From assembly GCA_023101885.1 (NCBI GenBank), contig JALPQD010000027.1, positions 1,268,457 to 1,332,456 on the forward strand: 64,000 nt of DNA, in the 5' to 3' direction. A model generated the notes under the pieces. It had not been told where the DNA came from. It did not search any database and saw only the letters and a list, made by a program, of their open reading frames with translations. Within the stretch, counting starts at the first letter, position 1. The number at the start of each line of letters is the position of its first letter. Positions 35,887 to 48,168 of the stretch are shown here, in pieces. A program made the translations under genes and the position numbers. The stretch comes from Typhlomys cinereus. Taxonomy: Eukaryota; Chordata; Mammalia; Rodentia; Platacanthomyidae.

Positions 35887-36100
35887 TGTAAGGTATTAAC
35901 CCTCGAAAATACACCACACCATGGACTAGATGGAAGTTTTAATGGAGTTCCAGAACGGCCAGGCCAATCATAGGAAGAGGGAAAGAAAAAGGCCGGAAAG
36001 AGGAAGAGTCCAGATTGTAAGGTCAGGGTTAGTCGTTGCCCTTGACCTCTCTAGCCAAACAGAAGCTTTGCCCTAAGCATAGGAGATGGGGATCCTATCA
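35887..36100 (-). repeat. 5' LTR of the class I-like ERV
   Basis: Starts tgtaaggtatt on plus (so ends ...ttaca on the sense strand, next to the primer site) and shares blocks with 31268-31556. It appears internally shortened. Confidence 0.75.
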
Positions 36101-37590
36101 TAGTCTTCCTTACTTTTTATAAACATATCTAGAGTTTTAAGTTTAGTTTTTTTACTTGTCTATCTCCATGGCTTTACAGTAGAGCATAATTATGTTTTTG
36201 GTGATTTCTCTAGTATTAATTATTTTTAACTATCTCAATGTCAAAACTCATTGATTAGCAGCCTTTGTGTTCGTTCTTGTTCTTTAATTTATATTTTGGA
36301 TTTAATTTCTCAATTGATTATGGGCAACGATTGTGTTCACATTCTCTTGAGGTGGAGACTCAGAATGAGTATGTGCCCAGGTTCACTGTGTTCTCTCTGG
36401 TGACAGCAGGTGGGTCACAAGGAGACCCAACAAAGTGGAGAAAGAGCACAAAAAGATCAAAGAAAGAATAAGGAATTTTTTTAAAAAGTGAAGAATTTGA
36501 GCCATTGGAACCACAATATTTTCTACATTTTTGACTTTTAGTAATATATACACATATCTGTGTGTATCACATTCACATAGTTTCCATTGTATTTTATCAT
36601 CATAGTTTCACTATTTGATTGCTATTTGTTATTATTCATCTTACTTGCATAATTTATAAATTAAATTTTATTATAAGCATGTATGCATAGGAATAGATAC
36701 TATATATATATGCTGACTTATATAATATATATTTTATGATATATATGTATGTATATATTTGCTGATTTCTGCTATTTATTTTTTATATTTTTCTCTGTTC
36801 AGGAAAAGTAGCCTGGCTTTTGAAATTAAATATTTCCTTTAGTGTTTCTTTATCAATGTTCAAATATGCAATTAGAATATTAAATTTTTTTTTTAGTCAA
36901 CTTAGACCGTGAGTGTTTCACTACTGACCAGCTCGAGTGAAATAGTGGAAGTTAGTAATGTAGGTAACTAGCCACCTCTAATCACACAGGAGGGAACCTT
37001 CGTCTGGTCGAAAGCCTGCTGCTGCCAATGTCATAGACCACAGTGGGGGGACTGCGCTGTTGTTTTGTAAAATGGATATCATATGCCTATTAAATTGTTT
37101 TGTAAACAACTATATTCATACTCGTAGATGAGTGCTGCCCTCAGCTTTTGTCAGAGAAACTCCCATTTGCAGTGGGTAGTGGTAATTTCAGAGACTCATA
37201 ACTGGTCGAAGTGCTAAGTACAAGAGACTCCTGAATACTCAGCTGTAAATGAGCATTTCAACACTTTCAACACTCCTCCAAGGCTCAGAGAACTTTGTGT
37301 AGGAGGTGGGAGGAGAGCAAGAACGGAGGGTGGTGGGATGGAGTGAGGTGGAAGGCTGTCTTTAGAGTATGATATCACTGCTGCGTTCTTTATATCACAG
37401 CATTTGTATTTATCAGCACAAGATCAGGCCTGCCAACATTCTGTCCTGGGGGTGGCAGGGAGGGTTCCATGAGGTTCCACTCCTCCCTGAGGACTTAAAG
37501 GAGGATAATTGTAGCTGGGAGGGAGGGCCTCACAAGACTTCTATCTCTCCCTAAGGATCCATACACAGTTAATGATTCCTGTGGGAGAGA
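36101..37590. other. Unassigned AT-rich stretch
   Basis: No gene. TA-rich simple sequence at about 36660-36770. The 37.0-37.55 kb part is of more even composition but has only short frames. Confidence 0.45.
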
Positions 37591-39110
37591 GAGACACTTT
37601 TTTTAAATTTATTTTTTCCCCAATCGTACCAGCTCAATAGCTCCCTGGTCCTCTCCCTCCCTCCCTCCCTCCACCCCTCCCCAGTCTCCCTTGTACCCTC
37701 CGGCCCTTCCCCTTCTTTTCGCCCCCCTTCCTCCCCCTCTCCCAGTGCCTCCCCCTTCCCCCTCCCATCATGTGAATGTCAAACTTCTCTCTGAATCTTC
37801 CACTCCAGTGAGGTGTAAGGACTCAGTGGCATAGCCCAGAGGCCATCCCCCCTCCCCCTTAGTATGGGAACACTATTCTGACTGTTAATCCCTTGCCTCA
37901 AAGGATCCTACTGCCTGTGATCCATGCTAGACCCTGGGGGGGTTGTCGACAGGTCAGTCATTGTGCAGGTCATGCAAAGTCCCACTATGGCTACTGTGGC
38001 CCTAACTTGTGTGGAGTATCTTGCATATCGTTGGTCCTCCCCATCTTTAGGCTCTTACAATCTTGCCACCCTGCTTTTCCACAAGTTTCCCTGAGCTTTA
38101 GGATGGGGAGGATTTGGCTGGTCTGGTTCCAGGTGATTAATGTAGGGTCTTTGGTGTTCTGAATTATGGTTTGTTGTTGTTTTCAGTCTTGCTGTTCCTG
38201 CACCACCCTTGGCTCCTTCCTGATTGGTATTGGAGGTCACCTCCTAACCAAAGATAAAAGGCTATTTAAATGAAGATCTTATTGTAAGAGGAGATTCAAA
38301 GGTAGATGGGATAAGAACAGGAGACCGTAGTGAGAAGGGGGTCAATGTCCCATTTGCAAGATGGTTACCGTCTATCTGCCAGACTGAATACCCTCCCTGA
38401 TTGGTGAGATCAAACGTTCACAGTCTCAAGTGACCGGGAAGGGAAGTGAGAGTGAGCTTCAACAGATCTCGATACTTACGTGCACTTGATAGTGACCTAT
38501 TTTCTCTACTGAAGCCTGATCCCCTCTCTCCTTATTTCTGGGGGGCCCTTCCTATGCTTCCCTCCTGTTTATAATCTTTTCGATTACAGTAGGTATTATA
38601 GAGATTTACCTTTGAATATGTCATTAAGTGGGTTTGGTACTAGGATCCACCTATTAGGGAGTACATAAAATGTCTAATTTTCTGTGTCTGGGATACTTCA
38701 CTCAATATAATTTTTTCTAATTCATCCATTTCTTGGCAAATTTCATTAATTCATCTTTTTTGATGGCTGAGTAATATTCCATTGTATAAATGTATTGCAT
38801 TTTCCTTATCCACTCATCAACTGTTGGGCACTTGAGTTGATTCCATAACTTTGCTATTGTAAATAATGCTGCAATGAACATGGCTGTGCTGTGTCATTAT
38901 AGTGAATTTTTGCTTTATGGGGAATTCTTTCCAGAAGTGGTATAGCAGGGTTATATAGCATTTCAATCTTTAACTTTTTAAAAAAATCACCAAATTGATC
39001 GCCAGAGTGGTTGTATAAGCCTGCATTCCCACTAGCAATGTATGAGAGTTCCCTTCTCTCCACAACTTCTCCAGAATTTGGTGTTGTTTGTATTGTGGAT
39101 TTTGAGACAC
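37591..39110 (-). mobile_element. L1: Middle-aged 5'-truncated L1 with TSD
   Basis: On the minus strand: 3' UTR with G-rich tract (37640-37775 as C runs), then the ORF2 tail from about 38640 to 39103, equivalent to roughly the last 155 codons with stops and shifts. The word gagacac plus a T run occurs at 37591-37604 and 39104-39115, a probable target duplication. It is more diverged from the intact L1 than the 26-28.6 kb copy. Confidence 0.88.
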
Positions 39111-40501
39111 ATTTTTCTTAAGTAGTATAGGTACTGGTATGGAGCCCGTAGTCTTGCAAATAATACTTCCTGTAAGAAACTCAAGTAAAATAGAATAGGT
39201 CACCAAAAAACAAATCAAAGAAAAACATGAAAATCATAAGAGGAATACATTAGAAGAGGAAGGAGATTAGTAGAAGTGGGAGGGGATAGAGAGGGCAATG
39301 AGGATGAACATAATATAATACATTTATATGTGTGTGTGTGTGTATGAAACATCACAAGATTTTTACAATTTCATTATTATGTATAATTTATATATGCTAA
39401 TAAAAAAGAGATTACTGAAAAAAGGTACTCTTTACCTTTGTTTCTACTTGAAATGTATTTTCTTTTGTATTAATTTAATTGTTCATTATTCATTAATAAT
39501 ATCAACTCTTGGTCACATTTAGCACACTTATCACAAATATCTCTGCAGTACAGACTCTCTCACAACCATTTTCCTTTCCACCTACACTCGTGAGGTTCCA
39601 GTTGTTTGCTCTTCCTTTGAATTCTCCTCACTGGCTGCAGCTGACTGGAGTTACAACTAGATTGCTTCTCTGGGAATTGGTAATGCTTTGGAACATTTTG
39701 AGTTTAATGTGTGTCTCTGTAACTTATATTCTGGCAGGCATGTGAAGTGGCCATAGTCTATGTCAGCCCAAGGAGAGAATTAAGTACTCAGTGAAGACTC
39801 ACTGAGACAAAAGACAGAGCAGTGCAATCATTCCTGGTTTTAGCTCCACCCTGAAATTAGGTCTCCCACAGGCTCATGAAACAGTCTTGCAATGAATTAG
39901 CTCTTGCATAAGCCATTACTAGCAAGTTGCTGGTATATTCAGACATTCGATTATAATAAAATGCAAGCATTGAATTTGCTGTGGGAAGCTCACAACAGCT
40001 TAAATTCATGTCAATATGTTCAAACCCCAGCTCCTTCATCTCCCTTTCCCCTTGACTTCCTGGATGCTTTCTTTTCCTTACCTTTTTTCTTTCTAGGTGG
40101 CTTCTAACTCTCTCCTGACTCATTCTCACAAGATTTTTACAACAACTTCATAGTTGTTTTAGCTTTGGGGGACATCTGTTTTCAATCTAAATTCCCTTCA
40201 ATTCCCAACCTCTTTCTGAAAACACATATTGTCTTCATATCTTCAACAGTATTCATTCTGAAATCTATGCTGCTTGGCGCCCTCTCTGAATATTGCCCTG
40301 AAATTGGCTCGCTCCAGCACGTGGTACTACATCTGTTCCTCAACTCTGAAGGAGCCACTCATCCTGTAACCTATGCAAACTCTAGCCAGATTGATGCATA
40401 GTTGCTTTGCCTGTAACCAAACTACCTTGCTTACAGGAAGTTGTTGGCTCCATGCAGCTGGCCATGCTCTTCTTAGATTTAAAAAATTCAAGACATGCAT
40501 G
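39111..40501. other. Unassigned non-coding stretch
   Basis: A short GT run at 39329-39345. Otherwise no repeat or gene could be named. Confidence 0.45.
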
Positions 40502-40518
40502 AGAATAGAACAAACCAT
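40502..40518. repeat. TSD of the inverted L1 (left copy)
   Basis: The 17 bases agaatagaacaaaccat are repeated exactly at 41788-41804, enclosing the inverted L1 and 270 bp of further sequence. Confidence 0.9.
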
Positions 40519-41092
40519 TGTGCAAGTCAGGCAAAGTTCAATTCTGGCTGCTGCAGCCCTAATTTGTGTGGAGTATCTTGCGTATCTTTGATCCTCCCCG
40601 TTTTTAGGCTCTAACAATCTTGCCGCCTCCTCTTCTGCAAGGTTCCATGAGCTTAGGTTCGGGGGAAGGGGGAGGAGATTTGGCTGGTCTGTTTCCAGGT
40701 GATTAATGTAGGGTCTTTGGTGTTGTGAATTATTGTTTATTGTTGTTTTCAGTTTTGCTTTTCCTGCACTGCCCTTGGCTCCATCCTGATTGGTATTAGA
40801 GGTCACCTCCTAACCAAAGATAAAAGACTGTTTAAATGAAGATCTTAATATAAGAGAAGACTCAGAGGTAGATGGAAGAATAGGAATAGGACACAGCAGT
40901 GGGGGGGGGGAGATCAGTGTCCCATTTGCGGTATGGCTATCAGCTATCTGCCAGTCCCTATACCCTCCCTGATTGGTGAGATCAAAACTGCTCAGTCCCA
41001 AGTGACCAGGAAGGGAAGTGAGAGTGAGCTGTACCAGATGTCTTGCTACTGTGACCTATTTTTTCTACTGAAGTTTGATCCTCTACCTCCTT
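40519..41092 (-). mobile_element. L1: Inverted 5' half of a twin-primed L1
   Basis: Minus-strand L1 3' UTR, equivalent to about 37962-38545 of the neighbouring copy (landmarks ttgtgtggagtatcttgc, ggtgattaatgtagggtctt, ccctccctgattggtgag). It abuts the plus-strand half at about 41093. Confidence 0.88.
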
Positions 41093-41520
41093 TTTTTTTA
41101 AGCCTGACCTGCACAATGGCTGACATGTCAATGACCCCCCCAAGTCTTGCATAGATCACAGGGGAGAAAGCTCCAGGCAGTAGGATCCTTAGAAGCAAGG
41201 GATTAACAGTCATAATAGAGTTCCCATACTAATGGGGAGCCCAAGAAGGGGCTTCGGGCTATGTCACTGAGTCCTGAACCCTCACTAGGGTGGAGGACTC
41301 AGAGGGAGATTTGGCATTCACACAGAAGGATGCTCAGGGGATGGGAAGGAGGAAGGGGGAGGCACTTAGAGAGGGAAAGGGAGGGGAGATGAAAGGAAGG
41401 GGAAAGAGTGCATGGGGGACAACTGAGGAAGGGAGGAGGGAGAGGAGAGAACCAGGTACTTACTGAGATTGTATGATTAGGAGAAAAATAAAATGTGGGA
41501 GAAAAAAGAAAATAAAAAAT
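41093..41520 (+). mobile_element. L1: 3' half of the twin-primed L1, with A-rich tail
   Basis: Plus-strand L1 3' UTR, equivalent to the reverse complement of about 37598-37930: cattcacacagaaggatg and cccatactaatggggag motifs, a G-rich tract (41334-41450) and an A-rich end (aaaaataaaatgtgggag, then gaaaataaaaaat at about 41507-41520). Opposite orientation to the left half with only a small gap between them, the classical 5' inversion. Confidence 0.88.
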
Positions 41521-41787
41521 CACTTAATCTAGATAGCAAGATAATAAAAATTGATGTTAGAAATATCAAACTTATTTCCCAACATAGTCTGAAAATTTAG
41601 ATGCAGAAATAAAATCTGATTTCATGTTTTTTATTTTTACTTTTACTTTTAAATTTCTAAAATTATTGCAAAATTAGTGATTACATTTTCAAAAGTCAAA
41701 CAGTAGAAACCAAGCTGATTGTTTTATTGTATAATATCTATTAACATAAAAATAAATGCCTAAGTTAAGGTTTTTTTTTTTTAAAAA
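41521..41787 (+). other. Probable L1 3' transduction
   Basis: This 267-bp non-L1 sequence lies between the L1 A-rich tail and the right TSD copy, so it appears to have been inserted together with the L1. It ends with AATAAA-type signals (aaaaataaatgcc near 41750), a T run and a short A run before the TSD. The A run is short for a transduced tail, which is a weakness. Confidence 0.6.
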
Positions 41788-41804
41788 AGAATAGAACAAA
41801 CCAT
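41788..41804. repeat. TSD of the inverted L1 (right copy)
   Basis: Exact copy of 40502-40518. Confidence 0.9.
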
Positions 41805-41977
41805 ATCGTAAGTCTCCAAATGCCAATGGATGATTCCAACAGCAATCAATCAACTGAGTCACTCTGATTTCTTCTGTGTCTTAATTGCTTTCCTAGGATC
41901 TCTCTGAATGCAACTCCATCTTTAATTTTTCAGTATTTTTTTTCTGAATGACAAGCATTCCATTTATAAACAAAATC

Positions 41978-42090
41978 ACCCAGGTATATTGTTGCACATC
42001 TGTAATCCTAGTACTTGGGAGACTGAGGCAGGAGGATCAAGATTGCAAGACTAGCATGGACTACATAGCAAGACTTGTTTAAAAACCCAA
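41978..42090 (+). mobile_element. B1-type SINE
   Basis: The pattern tgcacatctgtaatcctagt, acttgggagactgaggcagg, aggatcaagattgcaagact and a tail of As is a B1/PB1 monomer. Confidence 0.85.
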
Positions 42091-43200
42091 AATCAACAAA
42101 GAAGGAGAACCCCTAGACAGACAGAACTTAGAGAAAAGGAACCCGGGGCAGGAATTCTTTGATCACAGACTCTCTAGATGTCTGTCTATGGTGGCAACTC
42201 AATCCTGGTTCTTCAGACTGCTTTCCTGCCATTCAGATTCAGAGCTGACCTGCCTAGACATACATGGGCCAGTCTTGGGCGTATGAAATGTGGCTTAAGA
42301 ACAGGCCAATCCATTTCTTCGCCCTTCTCTGAAGTTCACCAGTTCCGATGGAAAAATGTGAATAGTCCATCACTCCCACAGTCAGTTAAAATATCCCAAA
42401 GGGGAGAGGAAAAGTAGATTTCAGCCCTGGATCCATGGGTACTCCGTGGGAAGCTCTGACCTCCGTGGTCTCACTTTCACTTAGACCGGCTTTGTTGCTT
42501 TATTTTCACTGTGGAATATAACTTGAAAAATTAAAGCTTTGGTTTTGTGCATCTTTAATCCTTTTCTGGTGGAGAAAATAGACCCAATTTCAGTTCCCTA
42601 GATGATAATACTGTCATTATCATCATATAGCAATGATAACTTGAGACCATCAACTGTTATATTGCTCCTTGGACTTGCCCAGATTTCTCATAATATTTTT
42701 ATTTTGCTAGTCCATTGCAAACTGTATCCAGATACAAATCCACATAGCTAAATTTACAATGCCCTTTAAGCTTATACAGGTGCTCAGTTCATCTTTTTTA
42801 CTACTTGTAATTTACCTTGTTTTTTTTTTTGTTGTTGTTGTTGTTGTTGAGGATGTTTTGTCCTGTAGAGTTTCCCACCATCTGAAATTGGTTGTATGCA
42901 TTCCTGGGAATCTTCACCTCATTCCCCTGTCCCCCAGGTTTTGATAGATTGATAAGGGTTGATAAAATCCTAGTTTCATATTTTTTTTGCAAAACTGCTT
43001 CTAAGGAGGTGCTGTAAACATGTAACCAGAGGTTCATTTCAACTGGTTGCAGTTCTGGTCTCTGCAGATAAGTCCTTCACAGCTTTGACATCCTCTCTGG
43101 TGAGCAGGTGTCTACTGAAAAGTTCTTGAGGGTTTCCCTTGTCCTTAGCATCTAGTTTAATGCCTGGAACGGTGATTAAAAAAATACTCAAGAATAAGTC
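42091..43200. other. Unassigned stretch
   Basis: A T/GTT run at 42820-42850 is the only simple feature. No gene was recognised; the 79-codon frame at 42178-42417 has no family resemblance. Confidence 0.45.
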
Positions 43201-43805
43201 TACGACAGAGAGACAGCTCAGTGGGTAAGGTGCCTGCTCACAAATCTGGTGACCTGGAGTTGATCTCCAAAAGCCCACGTGTTGGGTCTGAGGCTGCTGC
43301 AGTCATGAGGACACCCAACAGAAACATTTTATTGGTCACAGGGAACAACTAATCAATTGCCAGGGAGCTGCCAGGGCATGGAGGGTGATCCTTTTAATAG
43401 CAAAAACCTCAGGCAGGTGTGCAGTCTGCTGGGGGTGGGAGGTAGGGAGTGCTGGTGACATAATGTGATTTATTGGTTCTGGGAGAAAAGTAACTTTGGC
43501 ACAAAACATAACCGTTTCAAGATGTTTGGTAGCTCTCCTAATAGTGTAGTCAAGCATTCTGGTAGCTGATTGGAGGGTGCTATTCTGTGTTTTTCCTCTG
43601 GAACACGGTGGGGAATTTTCATTTAGGGCAGGGCAGGTCAGAGAGGCAGCAAATGGAGAAAATGGAGTTGCTTCTGTCCTTTCACATATAGTGTAAGAAG
43701 AGAACAGACTTCTGAAAGTTGGCGTATGATCTGCACCTATGAGCCATGATGCGCGTGCCTCCAACCTCTCTCTGTGTAAGTAAATATTAAAAAATTCAAA
43801 AAAGA
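43201..43805 (+). mobile_element. B3-type SINE split by an LTR insertion
   Basis: The head at 43201-43279 (gagagacagctcagtgggta ... gacctggagttgatctcc ... aagcccacg) and the body and tail at 43687-43805 (agagaacagacttctgaaag ... aagtaaatattaaaaa) are the two halves of one B3/B2-type SINE. Only the block 43280-43686 separates them. Confidence 0.75.
43280..43686 (-). mobile_element. Solo LTR-like insertion (about 407 bp)
   Basis: Bounded by tg at 43280 and ca at 43686. On the minus strand it has an AATAAA signal (tttatt near 43329) about 50 bases before its 3' end, as in the R region of an LTR. It sits inside a SINE between cccacg and atatagtg, which also suggests a short target duplication (cacgt/cacat). 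Family not recognised. Confidence 0.6.
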
Positions 43806-45064
43806 ATGGGCCTATGAGATAAAACACTTCACATTTCTATACTTTGCTACTGATCCCTCTAGGAAAATTTGCTTGCAAAATATTCTCTAAATTAATTGAA
43901 TGAGATAAACTTTCAAACGGTTATTTGGAAACAACTTGAGGCTTGAAAATTTCTCTTCCAAAAATGGCATTTGGAGTTTAGAATGCCTACTTCCTATGAT
44001 CTTTCATAATTAGCTAAATAGTGGAAACTCTTCTGTTGAAACTTCTTGCAGCTTGGACAGTAATTAACAATCTCATCTTTCCATTTTCTACATCCAGGAC
44101 ATTTTTGTTGATAGAAGAACAAAGTTTCAGAGAGGTAAAAATTACTTGCTGTCAGATGGCAGAACTCAAGAACTAAAGTCTGTAGATTCCATTGTGACCC
44201 TTCTTCATGTCACAAAGCAGTTCTACTGGGGAGCGTCCACCCTAGTAGGGGATTTAAGAAATGCAACTGACAATCTACTTCTACCACGGAGTAAAGATAA
44301 ACAAATCCATTAAGACTGGATAATACTGATCAGAGTAAACCCAAAATAAAAATAGGTAACAGAATTTCTTTCAGACAGACAATAACCCAAAGCCCCTTGA
44401 CCTTCTATACTGTTCTATGAGAAAAAAACAAGCAGACTGGACTTGAATTATGCAAAGCCTCAAAGTAACCACCTGTCAGCTGTGCTTGGCTGTAGGGTGG
44501 CCCAGGGTTCATCATGGATTCGTCCTGGGTGGCCGGACCGAGCGCCCGCCTGTCCTTGCTTCACACAATCTGTGTTGTCATGCTGGATCCTTGGCCAGAG
44601 CCCCGTGTCCCTACTTAAAGTAGAAAGTACTAAATGAGGATCTTCTGTCTGACTGTTGCCCTGGTTCTTGAGATTTTCCAGACTCTGCTGCCAGACAGCT
44701 TCATTAGCTCGAGAGGCCAAGTCAATCCAAGAGCAAAGGCAATCTGAGACAACTTTGGCTGATTCCAGTACTGATTCCCAGTAGTGCTTCAGTGCCTGAT
44801 GAAACCAGGAGTGCTGGTCCATCGGATGACTTGAGTACATGCTTTTGAAAGAGAATTCAAGTGTATGCTAACTCCAAAACCCAAACAAAAAACCAAACTT
44901 GATCTAGAATTTTTCAAGTGCCTTCAAAGCAACACGGATCCAGGGTTATGATGGTGCACAAATCCAGGAAGAACACTCCCCTACAGTTTCAGTAGTGTCA
45001 TAGTTTGTCTGTATGTTGCTGATAAAGTCAGACCAAGTATGCTAAAGGGTCTGGGGGTTTTGTT
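43806..45064. other. Unassigned stretch with one odd ORF
   Basis: The minus-strand frame 44460-44840 (126 codons) has a balanced amino-acid composition and could be a decayed retrocopy or an exon fragment, but I do not recognise it and found no poly(A) or splice evidence. Confidence 0.35.
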
Positions 45065-45405
45065 CTGGCTTAAGGTTGTCTGGCTACATTTCTTAGTCCA
45101 GTTTGGCAGGAGAGCTCACACCAACCCCAGGAGCCAAGGGAACTGGTTATTCCATATCTGCAGGACTTCTGAGAGGGAGCAAACTTCACTTGTCAGCTAG
45201 CATGTCTGGTCAAGCACACATGAAACAGCTCCCTGTTTTATTCACTCGTTCAGGGATAATCTCTCTCACCATGGATTGGGCCTCTCCCATCTATTAGACA
45301 ATCTCTTGCAGACTTGCTCAGGGCTTAATTCTACTACTAATTCTTTACTACTGTGTGGACAACTCGAGCCTTCAAATGTCAAGCTGATATCTGTGTCTAA
45401 CTATC
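45065..45405. repeat. Interspersed repeat family X, copy 2
   Basis: Parallel to 52880-53262: cagtttggcaggagagctca, ccaggagccaagggaactgg, ctagcatgtctggtcaagca, caccatggattgggcct, agacaatctcttgcagactt and tcaagctgatatctgtgtct. Confidence 0.65.
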
Positions 45406-47255
45406 ACAAGTCTGCAGTTTTGTAATGTATAGGTTGGGTCGAGATCTCCTTAGAGCATATGTAATGCAAAACAAAAATATATGTGAAATATTATCTTTAC
45501 TTCTCAACTTTTTGGGCATGGGCTGCTTGCTCCTTTATGCTTCCAGAGCATTTGGGTTGTATATGACTGTGAATACAGTCCACAGTGCACACTGGTGAGC
45601 CTACTAGGTACATGACCTCCTTTGGTCCCTACAAGAGCAGCACCTGTGTACTTTTCTCTGATGATGTCCAGCTGGTTACAGTGCCTGGCACTTTATTGGT
45701 GCATGTTCAATGGATGCTGAAACTACATTGGAAATACTGTATATTTCTATATTTTCTTCTATCACTCCTTCTTGTACACATATAGGAGAATTTAGAGAAG
45801 AAGAAGCCATCTTAATGTAATTTTCATGTAATTACTCAAGAGTAGTCTTTGTCATAAAGAATAATTGTTTTCATTCAAAAATATGGATTCAGTAATCTAA
45901 AATAAATTCAGTAATCTAAAATGAGACAGTATGATCTGAATAAAAGCTTGGATATTATTTTTATTCTCTGCAAATCAAGTCACATTTATGTGACTAAGAT
46001 GAGATTGGGTTTTTAACCAGTTTCTCCCAACATTTCCTGAAAGCCTAGGTTAATTTTAAATTACTCAAAGGTTTAGTTTCTTCCCTTGGAGCGAGCCAGG
46101 AGTCAGGCAAAGAACCCTGTGCTAAATACAGCTTTCTTGGGATAACCTTTCTGTGGCAGTTCTGAACTGGATCTCTGTGTTCTAGGCAAATAGGTTACAT
46201 TTCACATGTTAACGTCAGGAGAACCGCTGGAACGTTGGACCTTAGGAGGCTTAGCTGTAACTTCACGTTGGATACTGAGCAGTCATCATGGTTACAAGTG
46301 CCAAAATGGTGACAAGAAGGGAGGGATGTCACCATCTCTGCCCCAGTGGCTTCACAATGGAAAAAATGTTCACTCTATATTGAGCTCTTTATCTCAGCTC
46401 TGAAGAACACAGAAGATAAGGTCACAGAAGATACCTCATTACACACCCTTGTCAACTCATGTGAGTTTCATGAATTGGTAGCTGGAAGCTGGAGAAAACA
46501 ATATGACAATATAGATCCTGCTTTTCGTGCCATTGGCAGGTTTGGCTGAATGGGAAGTTTTCATGAAACCTTCACCTCGGAGCCAGTTCTGAAGAACCAG
46601 CTGCTGACTAGTTGATGGATAGGTCAATTGCATCAGCCACTGACCAGCACACAGCAATGGAGATCTTTTCTCTTGGCAGTTGAGAAGAATAATAAGAGGA
46701 AAGCCTGCCAGGACCTGGCAATTGGCAGAACGTGTTGAAACTATTTCCAGAACTTGGAATACACATGGACCTGGATGGCACCAGAGAGTCATGCTGGTTG
46801 CTACTTAGCGCCCTGTAGAGCAACCGTTCTTAATCTCTGACCTCACATGACCTGGGCAGGTGCACATTCCAGCATTCTTCAAACGTTTTGTTTGCACATG
46901 GAGAGCAGGTAGCTCCACCCCCACCTCACCCTCACGCCATGGTGGTGGCTCATGCACATTGGCATATGGGGAAAGGTAAAAGTTAAACACCGACCAGGCA
47001 GTTGTCCAGCTTGAATAAATGGCTTATGCATCAGATCCTAGGCATGGAAGGAATAGGGGCATACTTTTTCAGTTGCTGTCTCAGATGCAGGTATAATTTT
47101 AAAGCATCTATTTGTGGCGATGGCTGTCCTTTGATTTCTTTCTTTATGCTGATCTTTTACTCCACGCACATGAATCAGTTTTCTGCCTAAAAATAAATCC
47201 CATGTCTAGAATGCATTCTTCATTTAGCTGCTCTCACTAACCCATGGAAGAGCTA
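45406..47255. other. Unassigned stretch
   Basis: No named repeat. Overlapping frames at 46206-46549 (+) and 46457-46990 (-) are short and unrecognised. Confidence 0.4.
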
Positions 47256-47470
47256 ATGGGGGTCAATATGACAGCTCAGGGGGTAAAGACATGTATTAGC
47301 AAACAGTCAACTTGAGTTTGATCGGGTGGCAGAAGGAGACAACTGATGTCCAAAAGTTGTTCTCTGCCCTCTACACTCAAGCTGTGGCACATACTTCTTC
47401 CCTTTTTATCTCCTCTATCCCTCTCCATGTACTCTTTCTCATAAATAAAGTGACTCTTTTAAAAAAGAGG
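47256..47470 (+). mobile_element. B3-type SINE, diverged
   Basis: A head-like gacagctcagggggtaaaga, a body gatgtccaaaagttgttctc (compare tgaaagttgtcctctgacct of B3) and the end ataaataaagtgactctttt with an A run. Confidence 0.7.
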
Positions 47471-48168
47471 CAATCCATCGCCACACCAAGTCTTAGGGAA
47501 CATCATGGAAGAGGGGGCGGTAAGAATGTAAGATCCTGAGGTTGGAGAGAAGGGCTGCTGATTATGTCCTGTGGATAAGACAGGCTGCTGCAGTATTTAC
47601 TTCCACAAGATCTGCACAGAGTTTGATTTGTCCACATTTCATGTTGAGGACTATTGAGGGATAATGCTGGCTATGGGATGGAGAGCCACTTTCTTTAGTA
47701 CTATGACCACTGATATGCCATCCAGGCTCTGGCAAGTGTCCACATACATAAAGTATCAATTCAGGCAGCCAATAGACTCATTGGGTTTCTCTCTCTTTCT
47801 CTCTCTCTCTCCCTTTCTCTTTCTCACACATACCTACACACACACACTCATGAAAGTAGGAAGGAGACTGGTTGGGAAGAAGAAGGCTTAAAGAGGTAGA
47901 AGAAGGAAGAATAAGAGCTGGTAATAATGGGGTGAAAATGATTTACATTCTTTGTATCCATGTATGAAACTGTCAAAAAATAAAAATTAAACAGAGAACA
48001 GAAAGCAGATATTTCCCTGATAGTATGGTCAGCACATCATTCCTGCCCAAGAAACATGTTGAGAAAGAACATTGACTGATTAAATCCAACTCCAGAGCAG
48101 AAAATTTGAAAATTTTGAAACGTTTAATTTAAAATATTTAGTTTATTTGATTTAAATATTTGTATGGG
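47471..48168. other. Unassigned stretch
   Basis: A TC-rich patch at 47791-47826 and a CA run at about 47828-47848. No gene. Confidence 0.45.

Larger units (their letters stand above)
31268..36100 (-). mobile_element. Class I-like endogenous retrovirus with two LTRs
   Basis: Related sequences of about 210-290 bp bound this 4.8-kb block in the same orientation. On the minus strand the right one is the 5' LTR and the left one the 3' LTR. A tRNA-His-like primer-binding site follows the 5' LTR, and an env transmembrane remnant precedes the 3' LTR. The interior is much shorter than a complete provirus and contains a later SINE insertion (34259-34574). No gag or pol frame is intact. The His-type primer site plus env position suggests a gamma-retrovirus-like, RTVL-H/HERV-H-type element, as inference. 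Confidence 0.75.

Noticed and set aside
46206..46823. Overlapping frames on both strands that might be a broken host gene
   Set aside because: Short, mutually overlapping, no recognised family, and no splice or poly(A) support.
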